Below are positions 9,290 to 16,152 of a DNA stretch of 64,000 nucleotides, in pieces. Position 1 is the first letter of the stretch. Each line of letters opens with the position of its first letter. Both the position numbers and the translations under genes were made by a program. A model generated the notes under the pieces. The model searched no databases and was not told where the DNA came from. It saw only the letters and a program-made list of their open reading frames with translations. The DNA lies in assembly GCA_046330415.1 (NCBI GenBank), contig JAXLSW010000019.1:57041-121040 (forward strand), read 5' to 3'. Source of the DNA: RHKX01 sp046330415. Lineage in GTDB: Bacteria > Actinomycetota > Thermoleophilia > Solirubrobacterales > 70-9.

Positions 9290-9342
9290 GCACTGAGTGG
9301 CACGAACCGGCGATGGCGTCGCCGGATTGGACCACTCGGTGC
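9290..9342 (+). other. long two-part hairpin between the secreted-protein gene and prfB
   Basis: Bases 9290-9300 pair with 9332-9342 (ten Watson-Crick pairs and one T-G wobble), a symmetrical 6/6 internal loop follows, and 9307-9313 pair perfectly with 9319-9325 around a five-base loop. The element lies after the stop of the upstream gene (9267) and before the prfB -10 at 9361. There is no T-run, so if it is a terminator it is not the classical intrinsic type. An RNA element or protein site is equally possible. Confidence 0.5.
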
Positions 9343-9360
9343 GGTTGCGCCCGCGCCCGC

Positions 9361-9366
9361 TAGCCT
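9361..9366 (+). promoter_or_regulatory. -10 hexamer for prfB
   Basis: TAGCCT, nine bases before the prfB ATG at 9376, so the transcript would have at most a two- or three-base leader. Confidence 0.5.
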
Positions 9367-9375
9367 CCCGGCCCG

Positions 9376-10483
9376 ATGACCGAGGCAGTCGACACCGACG
9401 CCCGCATCGCGGAGGTCCGCGAGCAGCTAACCCTGCTCCGGGACTACCTTTGACCCGGCTGGGCTGCAGGACGAGGTAGAGCGGCTCGAGGGGGAGATGC
9501 AGGCGCCGGGCTTCTGGGACGACCAGGAGAACGCCGCCAAGGTCTCCGCCGAGCACACGCGCGCGAAGCGCAAGATCGATCTCTGGGAGGGGATCTCGGC
9601 CGATGCCGACGATCTCGGCGAGCTCGCCGAGATGGCGGCTGAGGACGAGGAGATCGCCGCCGAGCTCGGCTCCCAGTTGACGTCCATCGAGTCCCGGCTC
9701 GCCGAGCTCGAGGAGCAGCGCCTCTTCTCCGGCGAGCACGACGCCGGTGACGCCGTCGTCACCGTCCGCTCCGGCGCCGGCGGCACCGACTCCCAGGACT
9801 GGGCCGAGATGCTCCTGCGCATGTACCTGCGCTGGGCCGAGGCGCGCGGGTTCAAGGTCGAGATGAAGGAGGCCTCCGAGGGGGAGGAGGCCGGCCTCAA
9901 GTCAGCCACCTTCATCGTCCACGGGGAGAACGCCTACGGGCTCTTCGCCGCCGAGCGCGGCGTCCACCGACTCGTCCGCATCTCCCCGTTCGACTCCCAG
10001 AGCCGCCGCCACACCGCCTTCGCCCAGCTCGACGTCGCGCCGCTCGTCTCCGACGACGTCGAGATCGACCTCGACGAGGGCGACATCCGCGTCGACACCT
10101 ATCGCGCCTCCGGTGCCGGTGGCCAGCACGTCAACAAGACCGATTCCGCCGTGCGCCTCACCCACATCCCCACGGGGATCGTCGTGCAGTGCCAGAACGA
10201 GCGCTCGCAGACGCAGAACAAGGCGACCGCGATGCAGATGCTCCGCGCCCGCCTCATCGCCGAGGAGGAGCGCAAGCGCGAGGAGGAGATGGCGACCGCC
10301 CGCGGCGAGCAGAAGGCGGTGGAGTGGGGCTCGCAGATCCGCAGCTACACGCTGCACCCGACGACCAGGGTCAAGGACCACCGGACAGGCTTCGAGATGG
10401 GCGACGCCCAGCGCGTCCTCGACGGTGACCTCGACGGCTTCATCCGCGAGTACCTACTGCAGACGGCATCGGACGCGGCGTGA
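9376..10483 (+). CDS. prfB: peptide chain release factor 2, with programmed +1 frameshift
   Basis: RF2 ends translation at UGA and UAA. The gene is in two frames: 25 codons from the ATG at 9376 to an in-frame TGA at 9451-9453, then 343 codons in the +1 frame, giving 368 residues. The junction reads CTT TGA C, the classic RF2 autoregulatory slip site, so low RF2 favours the shift and more RF2. Upstream bases CCGGGA are a weaker Shine-Dalgarno-like spur than in Escherichia coli. The product has the RF2 anticodon tripeptide SPF (in RISPFDSQSRR) and the catalytic GGQ at residues 248-250. The 3' end overlaps nadC by four bases. Confidence 0.97.
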
Positions 10484-11352
10484 GCGCCGCGGCGGGGGAG
10501 GGCTGGCGGGATCTGATCGCGCGGGCGCTCGTCGAGGACATCGGCGGGGGTGACGTGACGGCCGAAGCCACGGTCCCCGCCGAAGCGCACGCGCGCGCGG
10601 TCATCGTCCAGAAGCAGGCGGGTGTGATCTTCGGACTCGGGGTCGCGGCGGAGGTCTTCCACCAGGTCGGCGCAGGCGACCTCGACCGGCTCGTACCGGA
10701 GGGGGAGCTCGCCACCGACGTCCCTCGTGAGATCGCCGTCATCGCCGGGCCCGCGCGGGCGCTCCTCGCCGGCGAGCGGGTCGCGCTCAACCTGCTCGGC
10801 CGCCTCTGCGGGATCGCGACGCTGACCGCCCGCTACGTCGAGGCGGCCGCCTCGCAGGGAGGGACCGCGACCGTCCTCGACACCCGCAAGACGACCCCCG
10901 GCCTGCGCGAGCTCGAGAAGGCAGCGGTCCGCGCGGGCGGAGGCCGCAACCACCGCATGGGCCTCTACGACGCGATCCTGATCAAGGAGAACCACATCGC
11001 GCTCGCCGACGGCGGACTCGCCGAGGCCGTGGGGCGGGCGCGGCGCGCACAGCCGGATCTCGCCGTGGAGGTCGAGTGCCGCAACCTCGACGAGGTCGAG
11101 GCCGCGCTCGCCTGCGCCGCCGACCGGCTCCTGCTCGACAACATGGATCTCGATGGCCTCCGCGCCGGCGTCGCCGCCCGCGACGCGGACGAGGCCCGCA
11201 CCGGCCGCCGCCCGGACCTCGAGGCGTCGGGTGGGGTCAACCTCGACACGATCGGCGCCATCTCCGCGACCGGGGTGGAGTTCGTCTCCGTCGGAGCGCT
11301 CACGCACTCGGCGACGACGCTCGACCTGTCGATGCTGCTCGAGCCGGCATGA
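10480..11352 (+). CDS. nadC: nicotinate-nucleotide pyrophosphorylase (quinolinate phosphoribosyltransferase)
   Basis: Converts quinolinate and PRPP to nicotinate mononucleotide in de novo NAD synthesis. The 290-residue product carries the signature DTRKTTPGLRELEK, then GGGRNHRMGLYDAILIKENH, and the C-terminal phosphate-binding strands ending in EASGGVNLDTIG and GVEFVSVGALTHS. The GTG start overlaps the prfB stop (GTGA), and the kinase start overlaps its own stop (ATGA). The partner nadA lies 7.8 kb away at 19.1 kb; nadB is not in the window. Confidence 0.96.
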   Translation: MSAAAGEGWRDLIARALVEDIGGGDVTAEATVPAEAHARAVIVQKQAGVIFGLGVAAEVFHQVGAGDLDRLVPEGELATDVPREIAVIAGPARALLAGERVALNLLGRLCGIATLTARYVEAAASQGGTATVLDTRKTTPGLRELEKAAVRAGGGRNHRMGLYDAILIKENHIALADGGLAEAVGRARRAQPDLAVEVECRNLDEVEAALACAADRLLLDNMDLDGLRAGVAARDADEARTGRRPDLEASGGVNLDTIGAISATGVEFVSVGALTHSATTLDLSMLLEPA

Positions 11353-13361
11353 GGCAGGCGCCAGAGCCGGGGGACGTCTTCGAGGGACACGAGATCGAGG
11401 GCGTGATCGGCCGCGGCGGGATGGGGATCGTGCTGCGCGCTCGCAGCGTCGCGCTCGACCGGCCCCGGGCGATCAAGGTGATCGCCCCCGAGATCTCGGC
11501 CGATCCCGCCTACGCGGCCCGCTTCCGCCGCGAGTCCCGGCTCGCCGCATCCGTCGAGCACCCCAACGTCGTCCCCGTCTACGCGGCGGGCGAGGACGAC
11601 GGCCTGCTCTTCATCGTCATGCGGCTCGTCGAGGGGGTGGACCTGCACCGCCTGATCGCCGACGGGCCGCTGCCGCCCGAGCGCACGCTGCCGATCATCC
11701 GCGACGTCGCCGCCGGACTCGACGCTGCCCACCGCGCCGGGCTCGTCCACCGCGACGTCAAGCCGGCGAACGTCCTGATCGAGCCCGCGGAGGGTGGCGA
11801 GCACGTCTACCTCACCGACTTCGGGATCGCCAAGCCGACGGCGACGAAGACGGCGAGCGGGCGCGAGCAGCCGCCCGAGACGTCGCTGACGATCGAGGGC
11901 GAGATCCTCGGAACCGCCGACTACGTCGCTCCCGAGCAGGTCGAGCACGGCGTCGCCGATGCGCGCTCGGACGTCTACTCGCTCGCCTGCGTCGCCTTCC
12001 ACGCGCTCACCGGCGCCCCGCCCTTCCGTCGCGACACCGACCTGGCGACGCTGATCGCTCAGACGAAGGCGCCGCGGCCGCGAGCGAGCGAGCTCGTGCC
12101 GACGCTCGGCCCTGAGATCGACGCGGCATTGCAGGGTGGGATGGCGATCGACCCCGACGAGCGTCCGGGGTCGGCGGGCGCGTTCGCAGCCGAGCTCGAG
12201 GCCGCCGTGCGCGGTGAGGTGACGCCGCTCGCCCGCTCCCGGCCCGGGGCCGCCGATCCGCACGAGAAGCCGACGGCGCGGCTGCCGCGCGGCGAGGAGG
12301 AGGCCGCCGCCGCCGGGACCAGGGGGATCGGCGGGGGAGCCGGGAACGGCGCCCGGGGACGCGGATGGAAGCTCGCCGCTTTCGCCGCGGCCCTCGTCCT
12401 CGTCGTGGCGGTCGCCGCCGCCGTCCTCCTGCTCGGCGGCGACGACGACGGGGACGGGAACGGGGCCCCCTCCGTCATCACCGAGCCGGTCGGCGAGGGG
12501 CCGGTCGGCATCGCCGTCGGCGATCAGCGCGTCTGGGTGGCGGCGCGCGATGCCGAGCAGGCTCCCGGCGTGCCGCCCGGCGAGGTGGACCGGCTGCTGC
12601 TCAGCCACCCGGTCGAGAAGCGCGGCAAGGGACCGATCCCGGTTCCCGGCCCGAAGGCACTCGCGACCGGGCTGAGCTCGGTCTGGGTCGTCAACGGCGA
12701 GTCCCTCTTCAGGCTCGGAGGCAGCCGGGAGGTCGTCGCGATCCCGGCGGGGCAGGAGCCCGACGATGTCGCCGTCGATCCCAACTACGTCTGGGTCAGC
12801 GACTTCGCCGGCGACGCCGTGATCAGATTCGATCCGAGCGCGCCTGACGCCGACGGAATGCCGGGCGCGAAGACCATCCCCGTCTGCGATGGGCCGCGAT
12901 CCATCGACGCCGAGGACGGGCTCGTCTGGGTTGCCTGCGCCGGGGCTGAGAACGATCCCGCACCGGGTGAGGTCGACAAGATCGATGCCGCCGACGCCGA
13001 GGTGGTCGACAGCGTCGAGGTCGGCACGCAGCCGACGTCGATCGCCGCCGGTCCGTCGTCGGTCTGGGTCGCCGACCAGGACGACAACCTGATGCGTGAG
13101 ATCGACGTCCGAACCGCGAAGCTCAGCGGCGAGCCGATCCAGCTCGAGCCGGGACCGCGCGGGGTGGCGGTCGGTTTCGGGTCGATCTGGGTGGCGAGCG
13201 GTCCCTCGAACGTCGTCGAGCGCTTCGACGCGCAGACGCGCGAGCCGATCGGCGATCCGATCGAGGTCGGGGTCGACCCCGCCGACATCGCCGTCGGCGA
13301 GAGCGCCGTCTACACCGCCAACCAGGGCAACAGCACGGTCAGCCGGATCGTCCCGCCCTGA
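11349..13361 (+). CDS. transmembrane serine/threonine protein kinase with an extracellular propeller-like sensor
   Basis: A 670-residue PknB-type receptor kinase. The cytosolic kinase domain spans about residues 10-275: glycine loop GRGGMG, VAIK-type lysine in RAIKVI, catalytic loop HRDVKPANV (about residue 134), DFG in TDFGIAK and an APEQ-type P+1 motif. A basic linker leads to one membrane helix at about 338-361. The outside part, residues 375-670, repeats a strand pattern like VGIAVGDQRVWVAA and TSIAAGPSSVWVAD every 40-45 residues, typical of Vgb/YncE-type propellers. No PASTA repeats are present, so the ligand is unlikely to be peptidoglycan. It is translationally coupled to nadC and faces an FHA protein, a likely reader of its phosphorylation. 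Confidence 0.93.
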   Translation: MRQAPEPGDVFEGHEIEGVIGRGGMGIVLRARSVALDRPRAIKVIAPEISADPAYAARFRRESRLAASVEHPNVVPVYAAGEDDGLLFIVMRLVEGVDLHRLIADGPLPPERTLPIIRDVAAGLDAAHRAGLVHRDVKPANVLIEPAEGGEHVYLTDFGIAKPTATKTASGREQPPETSLTIEGEILGTADYVAPEQVEHGVADARSDVYSLACVAFHALTGAPPFRRDTDLATLIAQTKAPRPRASELVPTLGPEIDAALQGGMAIDPDERPGSAGAFAAELEAAVRGEVTPLARSRPGAADPHEKPTARLPRGEEEAAAAGTRGIGGGAGNGARGRGWKLAAFAAALVLVVAVAAAVLLLGGDDDGDGNGAPSVITEPVGEGPVGIAVGDQRVWVAARDAEQAPGVPPGEVDRLLLSHPVEKRGKGPIPVPGPKALATGLSSVWVVNGESLFRLGGSREVVAIPAGQEPDDVAVDPNYVWVSDFAGDAVIRFDPSAPDADGMPGAKTIPVCDGPRSIDAEDGLVWVACAGAENDPAPGEVDKIDAADAEVVDSVEVGTQPTSIAAGPSSVWVADQDDNLMREIDVRTAKLSGEPIQLEPGPRGVAVGFGSIWVASGPSNVVERFDAQTREPIGDPIEVGVDPADIAVGESAVYTANQGNSTVSRIVPP

Positions 13362-13377
13362 GCCCGACCTCCGCTGC

Positions 13378-14061
13378 TCAGGCGAGGTCGGCGGCGCGCA
13401 CGGCGCCCGTCCGCAGCGCCTGCTCGGCGAGCCGGGCGCGCTTCTCGTTCTGCGGCAGCTCGGCGAGGCCGAAGCGGTCGAAGAGCACCCGCAGGTGCCC
13501 CTTGACGGCGTCGACGCTGAGGAAGACCGCGTCGGCGATCTCCTTGTTCGTGGCCGGCGTCGCGAACTGCTCACCGCTCCCGTAGGGACGGCAGAGCTCG
13601 ACGAGCACCTTGCGCTGCGTGTCGGTGAGCGATTGCGCAGCGGTCGTGCCGACGGCGGCGACGGTCCCGGCGGGGCGCTCGGCGGCCGCCGGATCGCGGT
13701 AGAGCAGGCCCGTGTCGCCGACGCGGATCAGGTCGCGGTCGGCGAGCCGCCGTCGGGAGCCGACCCGCTCGTCGTTGACGAACGTCCCGTTGGTCGAGAG
13801 GCCGTCGTCCACGATCACCCAGGAGCCGCCGATCAGCTCGAGCTCGGCGTGGACGCGGCTGACCTGCTCGTCACCGGCGAGGTCGACGTCCACGGCCTCC
13901 TCGCGCCCGATCGTCACCCGCTCGCGCCCGGCGAGCGAGGTCAGCCGCTGAGCGCCGTCGCCGTCGCGATGGACGACGAACGGCTCGCCCTCGCGTTCGA
14001 GCGCGATCTGCCGCTGCAGCTCGGCGGCCGACTGCTGGTAGGTCGGGTTGATCTCCGGCAT
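13378..14061 (-). CDS. FHA domain protein with C-terminal helix-turn-helix
   Basis: A 227-residue protein. An FHA phosphothreonine-binding domain covers about residues 45-125 (VTIGREEAVDVDL, then the SRVHAEL strand, then STNGTFVND). After an Ala-rich linker, residues 145-227 hold TNKEIADAVFLSVDAVKGHL, a helix-turn-helix of the kind seen in FHA-linked response proteins. This suggests a transcription factor switched by Ser/Thr phosphorylation. It converges on the kinase gene with only 16 bp between stops, which makes that kinase the obvious partner, though this is inferred. A TACCCT hexamer lies 15 bases before the ATG (14077-14082), giving a short leader. Confidence 0.82.
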   Translation of the reverse strand: MPEINPTYQQSAAELQRQIALEREGEPFVVHRDGDGAQRLTSLAGRERVTIGREEAVDVDLAGDEQVSRVHAELELIGGSWVIVDDGLSTNGTFVNDERVGSRRRLADRDLIRVGDTGLLYRDPAAAERPAGTVAAVGTTAAQSLTDTQRKVLVELCRPYGSGEQFATPATNKEIADAVFLSVDAVKGHLRVLFDRFGLAELPQNEKRARLAEQALRTGAVRAADLA

Positions 14062-14106
14062 GTCCCCTGTGTCGCCAGGGTATTGGCGCGGGAGGTCGCC
14101 GCGGGC

Positions 14107-15243
14107 TCAGCCGCCGCCCGGCTTCGGGTACCTGGTGACGTCGAGCCAGCCGCTGCGCCGGACCTCGTAGCGGTCGCCCGGTTTGGCCTCGAGCTGCTTG
14201 GGCCCGACGATCATCACCAGGTTCACGTAGACGGGCTGCGGTCTGCCCTTCTCGCGAGCGCTCGTGGAGAAGCGCAGCACGCCGACCTTGCGGGTCGTGC
14301 AGGTGTCGCGGTCGGCGGTGCAGTTGAAGCCGTTGGACTCGCTGATCTCGCCCTTGCCGCCGAGGCGGCGGGCGAATGGACCGGGCTCGGTCTCGGTCGG
14401 GCTCCCGGCGAGGATGAGCTGCGCGGACGTGCGCACCGAGTAGGGCAGGTGGGCGCGGTCGGTCACCACCTTCGCCGCGACCGCGAGCTGCTCACCCGCC
14501 TCGACTCCACGCAGCTTCTGCGAGTAGACGACGTGCCGCTTCAGGTCGAGCGGCAGCTCGGCCATCTCGCGCCTGGTCGTCCGGCGCGGATTCGGGTAGT
14601 CGCCGTCGGCGGGGTGGAGCACCACCGCGTTGATCCTTCCGCGGTCCTGGGGGATCGACCCGTCGGGCTTGTTGCCACCGACGAGCAGCACGTCGTCGCG
14701 TCTCGCCTCCGGGCTGCTCGCGTCCATGACGAGGTTGACGAAGCAGCGGTCGGCGGGGCAGGGGAGCTCGCCGGGGTCGTCGATCCGCAGGCCGGCCTTG
14801 GTCGTGACGACCACGCAGTGGTGCTCGCGCGGTTGCTTCTGCCCGCACTCGGCGCGCTTGGTGGGGCCGATCTGCAGGCCTTTCCTCGAGCTCGCCGAGC
14901 GCGTCAGCAGCAGACGCACCCGGAGGTCGGGGTTGTAGTCGTAGGGCGGGCCGATGCAGCGCTTCACCCGCTTGGTGCAGTTGAGCGTCACCTGCACCTC
15001 CGATGTGAGCTTCAGCTCGTCGCCCCGCCGTAGCCGCGGCAGCTGCTTCGGCCCCAGCGACATGACCACGCGCGTCTCGGCGCCGGGTCGCTTGGTGATC
15101 GGCAGCTTCTCGATCCGCTCCGAGTAGCTGCCGCTGGTCGCGACCCGGACGGTGCCGGCGTCGTCCCCGCCGCCAGGCGCGGCGGCGGCCGCCCCGGCGA
15201 GGGCGAGCGCGAGCAGCATTGCGATCGGGCCGAGGCGCCGCAT
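14107..15243 (-). CDS. secreted Cys-containing protein of unknown function
   Basis: I do not recognise a family. The 378-residue product has a clear signal peptide (residues 1-22, MLLALALAGAAAAA core). The mature part is beta-rich and contains paired cysteines spaced for disulfides (NCTKRVKRC, ECGQ with HHC, LPCPADRC, NCTADRDTC). The phrase GPKQL occurs twice, near the start and end of the mature protein, each followed by a Gly-Asp turn, which hints at an internal duplication. The start at 15243 is set by TACTCT six bases upstream and by the signal peptide; longer in-frame starts would place the signal peptide inside the protein. Flanked by the FHA gene and mutM, both on the same strand. Confidence 0.7.
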   Translation of the reverse strand: MRRLGPIAMLLALALAGAAAAAPGGGDDAGTVRVATSGSYSERIEKLPITKRPGAETRVVMSLGPKQLPRLRRGDELKLTSEVQVTLNCTKRVKRCIGPPYDYNPDLRVRLLLTRSASSRKGLQIGPTKRAECGQKQPREHHCVVVTTKAGLRIDDPGELPCPADRCFVNLVMDASSPEARRDDVLLVGGNKPDGSIPQDRGRINAVVLHPADGDYPNPRRTTRREMAELPLDLKRHVVYSQKLRGVEAGEQLAVAAKVVTDRAHLPYSVRTSAQLILAGSPTETEPGPFARRLGGKGEISESNGFNCTADRDTCTTRKVGVLRFSTSAREKGRPQPVYVNLVMIVGPKQLEAKPGDRYEVRRSGWLDVTRYPKPGGG

Positions 15244-15249
15244 CGGCTC

Positions 15250-15255
15250 AGAGTA
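15250..15255 (-). promoter_or_regulatory. -10 hexamer, leaderless promoter for the secreted protein gene ending at 14107
   Basis: TACTCT on the minus strand, six bases before the ATG at 15243-15241. Confidence 0.6.
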
Positions 15256-15278
15256 TTGGCGGCGTCGGTCCCCGAGAG

Positions 15279-16139
15279 CTACTTCAGCAGCCTGGAAAGG
15301 CGCCGGTCGGCGAGCACGCGTCCATCGGTCTGCTCGCGCGGGCAGTAGCAGGTGATCCGCTCCGCGTAGTGGATCGCGGCGATCGTGTCGCCGCAGCGCG
15401 GGCAGGGCTCGCCCTCGCGGCGATGGACCTGCAGCGGCATCGGCATCTTGTCGGGGATCGTCTCGCCGACGACCTCCTCGTAGTGGTCGATGGCGCGGCC
15501 GAGGACGCCGAGGGCGTCGTGCAGGGCCTCGAGCTCGGCGGCGTCGAGGTCGGCGGCCTTCTTGAACGGGGAGAGCTTCGCCTCCCAGAGGATCTCGTCC
15601 ACCCAGGAGCGGCCGATCCCGGCGATCACGCGCTGGTTGCGCAGCAGGGAGTGCAGGTGGCCGGTGGTGTCGAGCGCCGCTCCGAGCTCCGCGAGCGAGG
15701 GGGCCGGCCACGCCTCGGGTCCGAGCGTCGCGATCATGTCGTCGGCGGAGACGTCGGCGTCGTCGAGTAGCTTCGCCCAGGCTCGCTGCTTGGTCCCGAA
15801 CTCGCGCAGTCGCAGCTCGCGGCCGTCGGTGAGCCTGACCAGGACACGCGAGCGCCGATCACGCAAGGAGGCTCTCTCGCTAAAGAGCTGGAGCCTTCCG
15901 GCCGACATCAGATGGACGAGGAGGGCGAGCCGGTCGCCCTTCGCACCGCCGAACTCCACGATGGGCATCTTCCCGACCCTGCGCACCCCGACGATCTCGC
16001 GACCCGTGAGCGCGTCCAGTGGCGGCTTGACGCTCTTCAGCGCGACCATCCCGGGGGCGAGCGCGGATTCGACCTCCGCCCCTGCGAGCGCGGTGGCGAG
16101 CCGCCGCGCGGTGATTTCGACCTCCGGTAGCTCGGGCAC
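15279..16139 (-). CDS. mutM: Fpg/Nei family DNA glycosylase
   Basis: Base-excision enzyme removing oxidised purines such as 8-oxoguanine, with beta/delta lyase activity. The 286-residue product begins at a GTG so that processed Pro1 and Glu2 (PELPEVE) are in place, and TACTCT lies six bases upstream. The helix-two-turn-helix carries NQRVIAGIGRSWVDEILWEA. The C-terminal zinc finger is CPRC followed by CYCPREQ: the usual last Cys is Glu, while an additional Cys sits two residues before the third. HLMSAGRL replaces the more common HLRMSGRL. Whether metal still binds is uncertain. The RTX gene starts 13 bp away on the other strand. Confidence 0.9.
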   Translation of the reverse strand: MPELPEVEITARRLATALAGAEVESALAPGMVALKSVKPPLDALTGREIVGVRRVGKMPIVEFGGAKGDRLALLVHLMSAGRLQLFSERASLRDRRSRVLVRLTDGRELRLREFGTKQRAWAKLLDDADVSADDMIATLGPEAWPAPSLAELGAALDTTGHLHSLLRNQRVIAGIGRSWVDEILWEAKLSPFKKAADLDAAELEALHDALGVLGRAIDHYEEVVGETIPDKMPMPLQVHRREGEPCPRCGDTIAAIHYAERITCYCPREQTDGRVLADRRLSRLLK

Positions 16140-16145
16140 GCGAGC

Positions 16146-16151
16146 AGAGTA
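16146..16151 (-). promoter_or_regulatory. -10 hexamer, leaderless promoter for mutM
   Basis: TACTCT on the minus strand, six bases before the mutM GTG; it abuts the divergent ATG at 16153. Confidence 0.6.
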
Positions 16152-16152
16152 G

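Noticed and set aside
13096..15033. 645-codon open frame on the plus strand
   Set aside because: Crosses the kinase end and lies antisense to the FHA and secreted-protein genes, both of which have clear domains or a signal peptide.
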